A stretch of DNA of 9,707 bases, taken from a bacterium (GTDB taxonomy: Bacteria; Patescibacteria; Dojkabacteria; JAKAPS01; JAJZLI01). This document shows positions 1 through 6,962 of the stretch, one piece after another (position 1 is the first letter of the stretch; each line of letters opens with the position of its first letter). The DNA lies in assembly GCA_021805885.1 (NCBI GenBank), contig JAJZDR010000061.1, positions 1-9,707 of the forward strand, written 5' to 3'. The notes under the pieces are model-generated. The model was not told where the DNA came from. It saw nothing but the letters and a program-made list of their open reading frames with translations, and did not search any database. Both the position numbers and the translations under genes were made by a program.

Positions 1-2
1 CA

Positions 3-686
3 GCCTTCTCTAGCAACATGTATATTTTTAATGTTTTTGGTACCATACAAGGAAATTTACAATCGGCACTAAAGGGTGCCAACACAGTACTTGGACCAAT
101 ATCAAGCTCTCACCCAGGGATTTATGGAACCTTGCTTAGTATGCTTGGACATCTTCTGAAAGGACCATTTTCTTCCATAATTGCCTTTATTATTGCCATT
201 ATCTTACTTTTTACCGCTATAAAGATTTTTATGAAACTGTTAGCTTCTTACATTATTCTTATTTTTCTTCCTGTTGCGGCACCGTTTATGTTCTTATTTG
301 GGGCATTTCCTGGTCAGGGCAAATTTTATTGGAAGTTTTTCATAGGAATGTTTAAGGCTATTATGGCATTTGTCGTAGTGTATGTGATTTTCCTGATAAT
401 GTATTATCTAGAGTATGGTAACGGAGGACTCCCTATATCTTTTGGAAACGGCAACGCTCTTCCCTTAATAGGATTTCAAAGCATCTCTAGCGCCGGATCC
501 ACCTCAGTAATTGCGGCATTTATAGCAGTAGGACTTTTTGTTTTGATACCAAAACTTGTTAGTGATGTGCAAAATGCTATATCAAGGGATTTTGGAGATT
601 ATGGAACAGAACTTAAAAAGAATGTTGCTGGACCTTGGGCTAGCCTTAGAAGAGGAGCAAGGAATCTTACTGGGCTGGCAAGATAA
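3..686 (+). CDS. VirB6/TrbL-like polytopic membrane protein, probably 5'-truncated by the window edge
   Basis: Seen: the frame is open to the left edge, with codons upstream of the first ATG (base 18) reading A-F-S-S-N, so the true start probably lies outside the window. Numbering from that Met, there are four strong hydrophobic segments at about 52-71, 75-97, 108-131 and 162-181. A short loop (PGQGKFYWKFF, about 98-108) separates the second and third. A Gly/Asn-rich non-membrane loop follows at about 133-160, and the protein ends in a basic, presumably cytoplasmic tail (KK, RRGAR). Known: VirB6/TrbL-type inner-membrane subunits of type IV secretion systems have this arrangement, including the Pro-containing hairpin followed by a G-x-x-K-aromatic loop often seen in patescibacterial versions. 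Inferred: a channel or platform subunit of a secretion-like machine, consistent with the NlpC/P60 enzyme and anchored exported proteins downstream. It ends 5 bases before the next gene. It could instead be an unrelated multi-TM protein; the family call is moderate. Confidence 0.6.
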   Translation, partial: AFSSNMYIFNVFGTIQGNLQSALKGANTVLGPISSSHPGIYGTLLSMLGHLLKGPFSSIIAFIIAIILLFTAIKIFMKLLASYIILIFLPVAAPFMFLFGAFPGQGKFYWKFFIGMFKAIMAFVVVYVIFLIMYYLEYGNGGLPISFGNGNALPLIGFQSISSAGSTSVIAAFIAVGLFVLIPKLVSDVQNAISRDFGDYGTELKKNVAGPWASLRRGARNLTGLAR

Positions 687-691
687 AACAT

Positions 692-1369
692 ATGGATTTA
701 AGACAATTTTACTATGACAAATATAAGGACGATTTTTCATTGTATGAGGAGTTTATAAGAAAATTCTCTTATAGTAGTGATGTAGATAATTTTTTGACTC
801 TGGATATTAAAATTTTTGACGAATATTGCGATGACAGAACTCTGCCCCTTTATGATTACTTATATTCCTCTTTGTATGAGTTATTAAAAACGCCTGTTAT
901 TCCAGACCTGAAATTTCTTTATAGGGTCATAGACAAAGATTTTATAGAGTTTTTTTCTTCTCAAAAAGGGAGAGATTTCCTTTTTTATGAAGGACTAAAG
1001 AATGAAAAAGGAGAGGAGGTCTCAATAAAAAATGATGCTTTGATAGGGGAGGAAAATTATGAAGACTTGTCTTTCTCCCCACATATTCTTGATCCAAACT
1101 ACTTTTATTTTATTGATCACGATGAAGATATTGTGAAAATTAAGTATTTAAAGGAAACAAAGACTTTTTTTATCATACGAAAATTTTTGGAATATGGAGG
1201 ATCTTTTGCTTATCTTAATAATGCAGATGAAAATCTTTTTATAAAAAAACTTTGGAGCATTTTGTCTGTAGGAATTCTGAGGCTCTCTGATAAAGATCTG
1301 GTGATTTCTAGTATATCAAAATATGAAGACATTTTTGATTTTAATTTAGACTTAAATGTACAACTTTAG
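692..1369 (+). CDS. Acidic soluble protein of unknown function
   Basis: Not recognised. It encodes 225 residues with no signal peptide and no membrane segment, so it is probably cytoplasmic. By hand count it has about 44 Asp/Glu against 27 Lys/Arg, and nearly one residue in five is Phe or Tyr. Predicted character is mostly helical in the first 100 residues (for example FSLYEEFIRKF near 15-25), then a charged loop near 103-125, then alternating hydrophobic/charged strands such as DIVKIKYLKETKTFFIIRKF. It begins 5 bases after the VirB6-like gene and stops 2 bases before the giant membrane-protein gene, so the three are almost certainly co-transcribed. No Shine-Dalgarno sequence is visible before ATG 692. 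The acidic character next to a gene whose product has a strongly basic cytosolic N-terminus makes a partner or chaperone role plausible, but that is inference only. Confidence 0.88.
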   Translation: MDLRQFYYDKYKDDFSLYEEFIRKFSYSSDVDNFLTLDIKIFDEYCDDRTLPLYDYLYSSLYELLKTPVIPDLKFLYRVIDKDFIEFFSSQKGRDFLFYEGLKNEKGEEVSIKNDALIGEENYEDLSFSPHILDPNYFYFIDHDEDIVKIKYLKETKTFFIIRKFLEYGGSFAYLNNADENLFIKKLWSILSVGILRLSDKDLVISSISKYEDIFDFNLDLNVQL

Positions 1370-1371
1370 TT

Positions 1372-4300
1372 ATGGATAAAATACAAGAATTAAAAAATGC
1401 TCTATATCGGTCCTATTGTGACCTTATATACACAGAAGAGGACCTAAACAGAGATCTATCCGTGGCCAGAATTGATCTTAGTAGATATATTCAAGATTTT
1501 GTAGACCAAAGAAACTGTGATTTAAATGGACTGCCTAGTGGATTAGTTGGAGAAGTTTTAGATAAAAAAAGAAAATTTACCTTTAGAGATAAAGTTCTAG
1601 AAGGCCAATATAGAAGATATGTAAATGTAGCAGTAGAAGAAAATCTATACAAAAGGTTCTCTATTACTGAGTCTAAATCCTATAAGAGAAAGTACAAAGA
1701 TAGAGAAGCTAGGCTTCTTGCCAAATCCTTGGCTCTGTCAATAGCTCAATATTTCCTTCCTTCACAAATGGGCCCATATGCTGGAACGGTAGGGGATATA
1801 GCCACAGTTAAATTGATGATAGAAAGGTTTCAAAATAAGAAATATATTGATGTTATTGAAAGACAACTTTATACATATAGAACCCAAGGTTATATGCCCG
1901 CTTTAGATGAAAAGCTTGAGGTTAGAAGAGTCAATCTTTCTTTCGTGGCATTAAGAAGAAGAGAAGGAGATAATCCTCAATTAAAAACAAGAAAAAGATT
2001 AAATGTATGGGAAACGGTAAGTCTAGAAGAAGCATACTCTCTTGTAAGGGGATTATCAAAAGAGGCTGCTATAAAAGCAATTATTAGAAGATATCAATAT
2101 CCTGAGAATATAGCGCAAGATGTATATTCAAGGATTCTTGAAAAAACAACTGCAGTAGACATACTAGAGGATAATAATGGAAGAGCAAGGGTTACGCCCA
2201 TTGTTAACGATGGGAGTTTTCATGCAAGATATTTTCTCCAATACATCCTTAATGATGATAAAAAAAGGAATAAGAGAAAAATATTTTCTCTTCCAAAAAC
2301 TTGGGTTATGGGAAGAGATGTTGGGTTACTCATGGGCCTTGGATTTTTTTCAAAGGACCCAGAAGTTAATCAATATACTAGGTTTTTAGAAAGGAACCCT
2401 TTTTTAAAGAAGATAACAGATGAGGATACAGACAAATATATTGCCGCTATAAAGAGTTTTTTCCTACCAGAAGAGAATAAAAGAATAAGGGGTTCTAAAT
2501 ATTCACAAGGGTTATATGTCAGAAATACAAACAGATCTTTGTTTAATCAGAAAAGAGGAGGACTACAGTATGAAGATTATATAAAATATTTTAAAGATCA
2601 AACGGCTGGAGAAAATATAGAGTATGCACTTAGTGAAAAGAAGAAAAGAAGTCTTATTCCTTTTTTCAGGAAAACAAGGATAGTAGGGAGAGGAAATGAA
2701 ATTGAAAATGTAAGAAAATCGTTATGGACTAGATATAAACATAAGAGGAAGAGAATATTGACATTTTTAAATTTTGTTGCTGCAATACCAGCATTGGCCT
2801 CTTTGTCTATTAGCTTCTTAGAAACAAGGCTTATAAATATTGCAGATAGAGCTTTTCTAGGAGGGAGATTAACCAAGGCTTTTATTGGGCACATTGAAGG
2901 AGGCACTCTAACAGACAAGTTGATGTTGTCATTTGATGGAGTTAAATTTTCTTTTAACGCATTTAAATTAATAATAAAGGATGGAGCTGAGATAGCTATA
3001 CCTGCATTGTTAGTAGGAGTTTTGTCGAGTTCTATTCCAATAGCTTTAGCTGTAGGTGTGCCATTCTTTGGACTTAAATTTTTCAAAGATTTCCTTCCTC
3101 TATTCGATGCGCAAAACCCTTTAACAGTAGATATTATTAAAAAAATTGTCGGAGGGATGACACAAGGAGCACTTTCTGGTAGCGAGATTATTCTTAAATC
3201 TTCCATCTTTGGCTTAGAAGCAGGGGTTCTTTCAATCCCACTATCTCTTTTGTTCGGAGCTTCTGCTCCACTGGTTTTTGTAGGAGCTTTTGCTGTAGCG
3301 GGAGGATATAAGGCAATAAGTACTTTCGTGGCAGGGAGGTTTGTACCTTCCTATCTTGAAGCTTCTAAGCTAGACGCCTCACTCTTTGATATATTAAGAT
3401 ATAAGAGCCAATACCTAGGGGAATTTGGGGCAGGAGGGTTAGTTACTGGAGGTCTTTTGACCTTAGCTTTCGGAGGAAACCCAATTTTTATACTTGGATT
3501 TACAAGTGCCGGATTTATTAGTGGTGCTGTAGCCGACTTTTTCAAAAATGCCATATTTGAAGAATCGATTGTGCATGTAACTCCTACGGCTACACTTATT
3601 TCGGATGCAGGCCACATAGCCGTTGGTTTTGGAGCAGGGCTTGGTCTTTTAGGTTTTGCATTTTTTGGGCTTCCTGGGGCCATAGCCTTTGCAGGAACAG
3701 GGATGGCCATAAGTTTAGCCACAACGATAATTCAAAGAAGGTTTGCAACCATAACGGTTGGAAAAATTGACCCCTCTGTATTATCACAAATATCAAAAAT
3801 TTCACCAGAGAATATAAGAGACTTGGTTGCAGCATCTTCTGTGGAGGGAGTGAGGGATATACTTTTAAAGGTAGGATTGCCCTCTGATGTTGTCGAGCGA
3901 ATTTTATTAGACAGATTTTTATTAAAGGATCTTGGGGGGATAGGAGAATCCTTAAAATCGGATATTGTACTCCAAGGAGATTATACTAAAGATTTACTTA
4001 AAAGATCTTTAGAAAGTGATTTCTTTGCAAGACAGACCTTGTTAGGAGATATTGCGAAAAATTTTAGGAATTTTTATGACATAAGAGATCTAAATTCTCT
4101 AGAAGAAATAAGGCATCTTTCTACAGGAGAATTTGCGACAAGATTTGGGTTAGATCAAAGAGCTGCAGATCTGCTACGTAGTGACCCTAATTTTATTAGA
4201 GGGCTGGAAGGCAATGATATATTTCAAGTCAGGAACGGCATAGAAACTGCTTTAAGGAATAGTTTGAGAGATAAATTTTCGTTGTCTCAGGCAGATATAG

Positions 4301-6099
4301 GTAAGTTATTTAAAGAATCTAACGATGGAATGCTTAGGAGTTTGCGCCCCATAAACTTAGAACTAAGATCATATCTTAAGATGTCCGATCTTCTTAAAGG
4401 AGGAAAAGTTTTCGATTTTATAGGTAGAGGAGAACTTGCTAAGCTTTTAAATATAAATGAGGCAGATTTGGTAGAACATTTAAGGTCTATATATCAAATT
4501 AATATTGAAACTATTAAGTATGGGGATCTAAGAGATATTTTGTTAAGGGATAATATTAATATTGTATCTGCATTGAGTGAAAGAAGTGAGTTTTTTAGAG
4601 CCTTAGAGGGGACTAAAATAACGATGGGAGAATTATTTGGTAAGTATATAGAATTCCCAGAAAATCTTCCAGATTTGTTAAGTATGAACGTCTCTGAATA
4701 TATGAGATTTGTTGCAGACCCAACTTCGACATTATCAGTTTCTTTAGGTTGGGGAGATTTAATGAATAGGGTTCAGGGAGATTTTTTGATGAACCCAGAA
4801 CTAAGAGGGATAATTGGAGACAAAATAAAAGAGATGCCCTTTTCTCTTGGGAAAATTGCAGAATTTGGAAGATTACCATTTGCTCCAGATTTTAAAATTA
4901 TAGGACATTTAAATTTGTCAGGGATTGAAAGTGTTGGGATGACGGGGCTGTGGACATGGATTGGAGTCGCTATTTTAGGGATTCCAATACTTCCAGCTAT
5001 AGCAATAACTGGAACTGTGGTTGTTGGAAAAGGTTTGATTAGTGAATTTGTTGCTAGATATCCATTAAGTAAGTTGGACATTGCTGCAAGTAGATTAACC
5101 ACACTTACTCAATATAAGATTTTTGCAAAATCACTTGAAGGATCTCTAAATATTGGAATAATAGGATTCATAGGAGGGACAGTTTTGTTTGGCCCAGTAA
5201 TAGGAGCCTTAATAGGAGGTGGTGCACTGGGTGGATTGATGGCATACAAATACTTAGTGGGGCCAGAGAAGCTTATCGGAGGTGTAACTAACTTTGGGGC
5301 CGTTGTTATGAAAGTTGGGAATGAAAGTTTAAATGTTGTAATGTCATTTAGTCTTGTAGATCAATTATTCCATCTTAAATCTTTTATACCAAGTCTATTG
5401 TTCCAAAATGGAATATTGTCTGCACTTGGAGCTTGGGCAACGGTTGGATTTGGTATTGCAGGATTTGCGGCCCTAGGGGGAGCCATAATAACATTCGTAG
5501 TAGGTGCTGCAGCCGTGGCTTTTTTCCCTGCAGTTCTTATAGGTGCAGCCGTTGTTATAACGGCAGATGTTGCAACAAGAATACTTTCTTGGCTTATAAC
5601 GGGAACTTCACATGGCCTTCTTTTTTATGTTGGAGCTGGGTTAAAAGATGTAGCAGGTTTCTTTTTTGGGGCAGCAGGGTCAGCCTTTGCCTCATTGGGC
5701 TTAGATATAATAATAGGACTTATATTTTTACTTTCAAGGTTTGATTTTGATATTGATGATTTTCTAAAAACCATATTTATAATGGTTTTCTCTTGGTCAC
5801 TAATAGCAGGAGGAGTTTTTGGATCAGGAGTATTTTCGGGTTCTAGCAATAATAATACATCAAATGTTGCGACTACTAATAATACTCAGGCGTCCGGAGT
5901 GTCAGATAACATAATAATTTCTCCAGCACAAGGGACTATATTTAAAATAGATCAATCTTCTGGCGTTGTAGTATCTGATACAGTGTATATAAAAACACAA
6001 GGTGGTCAAATAGTAGAGATTGGCAATGTGAATAATCCATATTTGTATAGCGGAGAAACGGTTGTGAAAGATCAGTTTATTGGAAACTCCGCACAATGA
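1372..6099 (+). CDS. Giant polytopic membrane protein with repeated Gly-rich hairpins, a helical insert and an exposed C-terminal beta domain
   Basis: 1575 residues; not a family I can name. Order seen: residues 1-460 are soluble and rich in Lys/Arg, with a dense basic stretch just before the membrane (YKHKRKRI, about 454-461). Residues 464-783 hold hydrophobic segments, including a block of Gly-rich helical hairpins (541-783). Residues 800-1180 are soluble and mainly helical. Residues 1189-1484 are a second hydrophobic block with hairpins at 1190-1222, 1258-1293 and 1347-1390 and helices near 1410-1455 and 1464-1484. An Asn/Thr/Ser linker (1489-1508) then leads to a beta-like domain (1513-1575). 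The stop overlaps the next start (ATGA). Size, topology and position beside a VirB6-like protein and a wall hydrolase suggest a scaffold or channel component of an envelope machine. Extended VirB6-type proteins of other bacteria are also very large, but no homology can be claimed here. Start: ATG 1372 directly follows the previous stop, with no visible Shine-Dalgarno. Confidence 0.9.
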   Translation: MDKIQELKNALYRSYCDLIYTEEDLNRDLSVARIDLSRYIQDFVDQRNCDLNGLPSGLVGEVLDKKRKFTFRDKVLEGQYRRYVNVAVEENLYKRFSITESKSYKRKYKDREARLLAKSLALSIAQYFLPSQMGPYAGTVGDIATVKLMIERFQNKKYIDVIERQLYTYRTQGYMPALDEKLEVRRVNLSFVALRRREGDNPQLKTRKRLNVWETVSLEEAYSLVRGLSKEAAIKAIIRRYQYPENIAQDVYSRILEKTTAVDILEDNNGRARVTPIVNDGSFHARYFLQYILNDDKKRNKRKIFSLPKTWVMGRDVGLLMGLGFFSKDPEVNQYTRFLERNPFLKKITDEDTDKYIAAIKSFFLPEENKRIRGSKYSQGLYVRNTNRSLFNQKRGGLQYEDYIKYFKDQTAGENIEYALSEKKKRSLIPFFRKTRIVGRGNEIENVRKSLWTRYKHKRKRILTFLNFVAAIPALASLSISFLETRLINIADRAFLGGRLTKAFIGHIEGGTLTDKLMLSFDGVKFSFNAFKLIIKDGAEIAIPALLVGVLSSSIPIALAVGVPFFGLKFFKDFLPLFDAQNPLTVDIIKKIVGGMTQGALSGSEIILKSSIFGLEAGVLSIPLSLLFGASAPLVFVGAFAVAGGYKAISTFVAGRFVPSYLEASKLDASLFDILRYKSQYLGEFGAGGLVTGGLLTLAFGGNPIFILGFTSAGFISGAVADFFKNAIFEESIVHVTPTATLISDAGHIAVGFGAGLGLLGFAFFGLPGAIAFAGTGMAISLATTIIQRRFATITVGKIDPSVLSQISKISPENIRDLVAASSVEGVRDILLKVGLPSDVVERILLDRFLLKDLGGIGESLKSDIVLQGDYTKDLLKRSLESDFFARQTLLGDIAKNFRNFYDIRDLNSLEEIRHLSTGEFATRFGLDQRAADLLRSDPNFIRGLEGNDIFQVRNGIETALRNSLRDKFSLSQADIGKLFKESNDGMLRSLRPINLELRSYLKMSDLLKGGKVFDFIGRGELAKLLNINEADLVEHLRSIYQINIETIKYGDLRDILLRDNINIVSALSERSEFFRALEGTKITMGELFGKYIEFPENLPDLLSMNVSEYMRFVADPTSTLSVSLGWGDLMNRVQGDFLMNPELRGIIGDKIKEMPFSLGKIAEFGRLPFAPDFKIIGHLNLSGIESVGMTGLWTWIGVAILGIPILPAIAITGTVVVGKGLISEFVARYPLSKLDIAASRLTTLTQYKIFAKSLEGSLNIGIIGFIGGTVLFGPVIGALIGGGALGGLMAYKYLVGPEKLIGGVTNFGAVVMKVGNESLNVVMSFSLVDQLFHLKSFIPSLLFQNGILSALGAWATVGFGIAGFAALGGAIITFVVGAAAVAFFPAVLIGAAVVITADVATRILSWLITGTSHGLLFYVGAGLKDVAGFFFGAAGSAFASLGLDIIIGLIFLLSRFDFDIDDFLKTIFIMVFSWSLIAGGVFGSGVFSGSSNNNTSNVATTNNTQASGVSDNIIISPAQGTIFKIDQSSGVVVSDTVYIKTQGGQIVEIGNVNNPYLYSGETVVKDQFIGNSAQ
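2992..3720 (+). repeat. Protein-level hairpin repeats, block A (residues 541-783 of the giant membrane protein)
   Basis: Four successive two-helix hydrophobic units can be laid over one another. Each has a small-residue helix, a turn (often F-G), a second small-residue helix, then a charged linker. The turns lie at about residues 553-556 (SSIP), 628-629 (LLFG), 700-701 (AFG) and 765-766 (FFG), giving a period of about 65-76 residues. The repeat is visible in protein only; the DNA copies have diverged. Confidence 0.5.
4123..4671 (+). repeat. Possible divergent helical repeats in the soluble insert (residues 918-1100)
   Basis: Short stretches recur at roughly 31-35 residues in the later part: RGELAKLL (1019-1026), YGDLRDILL (1050-1058) and MGELFGKYI (1085-1093), with an earlier TGEFATRF (918-925). 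Two copies also share F-x-R-x-LEG-x-x-I: NFIRGLEGNDI (940-950) and EFFRALEGTKI (1073-1083). This is a weak protein-level pattern; the units are too diverged to call with confidence. Confidence 0.3.
4936..5541 (+). repeat. Protein-level hairpin repeats, block B (residues 1189-1390 of the giant membrane protein)
   Basis: Three further hairpin units resemble block A, with turns at 1202-1205 (LGIP), 1273-1274 (LFG) and about 1368 (LGG). The first two correspond well to units 2 and 3 of block A. In both pairs a F-V-A motif lies 23 residues after the turn Gly (629 to 652; 1203 to 1226), an S-K-L-D motif follows (665-668; 1233-1236), and the next turn comes 71-72 residues after the first. Confidence 0.5.
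6096..6099 (+). promoter_or_regulatory. ATGA start/stop overlap (translational coupling)
   Basis: The start codon of the 288-residue protein (6096-6098) shares bases with the TGA stop of the giant membrane protein (6097-6099). No Shine-Dalgarno-like sequence precedes it, so initiation probably depends on the terminating ribosome. A second in-frame ATG lies four codons downstream, at 6108. Confidence 0.7.
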
Positions 6100-6962
6100 A
6101 GATTGTAATGAAGATACTAAAAATAATAATCCCAATCATCATATTAATAGGGCTGGTTTATTTATATATGAATTTCCACCCAAATAATTCTAAAATTACT
6201 CCTCCAAAACCTAAAAATAGTGCTGTGATAGTGATACCGAAACTATCTTTTTATTCAAACACTGGAATTACAATACAAAAATCACAGTCTCTCTCTATTG
6301 TAAATCCAAACAATAATAAAAATTTTTATTATACGAGTCCAAAGAATCCTTATACCGTAGCCACGAACCTTGGTATATCATACCCTCCAACGTCATCTAA
6401 AAATGGACAGATCTCTTGGTCTTCATCAACAAACTCCCTCATATATTCGAACGGCTCTTTTTTTTATTCTGCAACAAAAGGGTCTCGGGGAACCGCATCA
6501 ACATATATAAAGAATGTTTTATCCCAAATAACCCCCCAGGGTGTTGGTTATAAGGAAGTTACGGATATAACACAAAATGAAATCATTGTTTATGTCTATC
6601 CAAAAATAACTAATCAGTATATATATCTCACCGATGATAATAAATTTTTCTATACATTTTCTTTTTATTTGAATGATTCTATAAAAAGTTTTAGTATTTA
6701 TCCACTTTCTCTTACTACAAAGAAAGGCCAAACATTAAGTATTACAAGCCTAAATAATAAAACTCTAAAACCCTTAGGATTATATGTGAATACATCTGGA
6801 GCAATCTCTAATATTGCTATTACATCTGAAGACTCTGGATATTTTTTTGATCCACAAAATAAGGTGATCGTTCCTATTTACATAATTTATGGGAATGCTG
6901 ATATAATAAATTTAGGTATTAAAAATTTTACACTTTATGTTCCGGAAGTTAAAACCATATAA
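6096..6962 (+). CDS. Single-pass membrane protein with a large exported domain, unknown function
   Basis: 288 residues. Seen: a short basic N-terminus (K2, K6, K9), one strong hydrophobic helix at about residues 7-25 with no signal-peptidase motif after it, then a Pro/Lys/Asn linker and an exported domain of about 255 residues rich in Ser, Thr, Asn and Tyr. The domain has many alternating beta-type strands (for example ITNQYIYLTDDNKFFYTFSF and SFSIYPLSLTTKKGQTLSI). It has no cysteine and no enzymatic motif that I can see. The stretch from LGISYPPTS through QISW to IYSNGSFFYSA recalls a pattern I associate with anchored proteins of patescibacterial secretion loci; that is memory-based inference. 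It overlaps the upstream gene by 4 bases and the downstream gene by 26. The layout fits an accessory subunit on the outer face of the membrane, between the giant protein and the wall hydrolase. A second ATG at 6108 would still keep the anchor. Confidence 0.88.
   Translation: MKIVMKILKIIIPIIILIGLVYLYMNFHPNNSKITPPKPKNSAVIVIPKLSFYSNTGITIQKSQSLSIVNPNNNKNFYYTSPKNPYTVATNLGISYPPTSSKNGQISWSSSTNSLIYSNGSFFYSATKGSRGTASTYIKNVLSQITPQGVGYKEVTDITQNEIIVYVYPKITNQYIYLTDDNKFFYTFSFYLNDSIKSFSIYPLSLTTKKGQTLSITSLNNKTLKPLGLYVNTSGAISNIAITSEDSGYFFDPQNKVIVPIYIIYGNADIINLGIKNFTLYVPEVKTI
6937..6962 (+). promoter_or_regulatory. 26-base gene overlap carrying the start of the NlpC/P60 gene
   Basis: The last eight codons and stop of the anchored protein also encode the basic n-region (MFRKLKPYK) of the next protein's signal peptide. 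ATG 6937 is the only credible start: an in-frame TAG lies at 6913-6915, and no further ATG, GTG or TTG occurs before the hydrophobic core. No Shine-Dalgarno is visible, so re-initiation by ribosomes finishing the upstream gene is likely. Confidence 0.7.

Noticed and set aside
1563..1569. Run of seven A in the giant gene, considered as a programmed frameshift site
   Set aside because: The frame continues uninterrupted for 1500 further codons and no alternative frame of interest opens here.
2598..3206. Long minus-strand open frame (202 codons) opposite the giant membrane-protein gene
   Set aside because: It lies wholly inside a continuous 4.7-kb plus-strand gene and its low-complexity Pro/Lys/Ile-rich translation is what the complement of hydrophobic coding sequence gives. 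There is no start signal or operon logic. The other minus-strand frames in the window are the same kind of shadow.
5433..5744. Plus-strand Cys/Arg-rich 103-codon frame that could pass for a small metal-binding protein
   Set aside because: It is an out-of-frame reading of the Gly/Ala-rich membrane segment of the giant protein. The Cys and Arg codons come from that composition, and no start signal is present.
6097..6099. TGA stop possibly recoded as Gly, as in Gracilibacteria/Absconditabacteria
   Set aside because: Readthrough would add only three residues before TAA (AGA, TTG, TAA), and the long Gly-rich ORFs in this window contain no internal TGA although they would have had many chances. 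The standard bacterial code fits.
6458..6465. Run of eight T inside the 288-residue protein gene, a possible slippage site or terminator tract
   Set aside because: The reading frame continues intact through it, no GC-rich hairpin precedes it, and A/T runs of this size are expected in AT-rich DNA.
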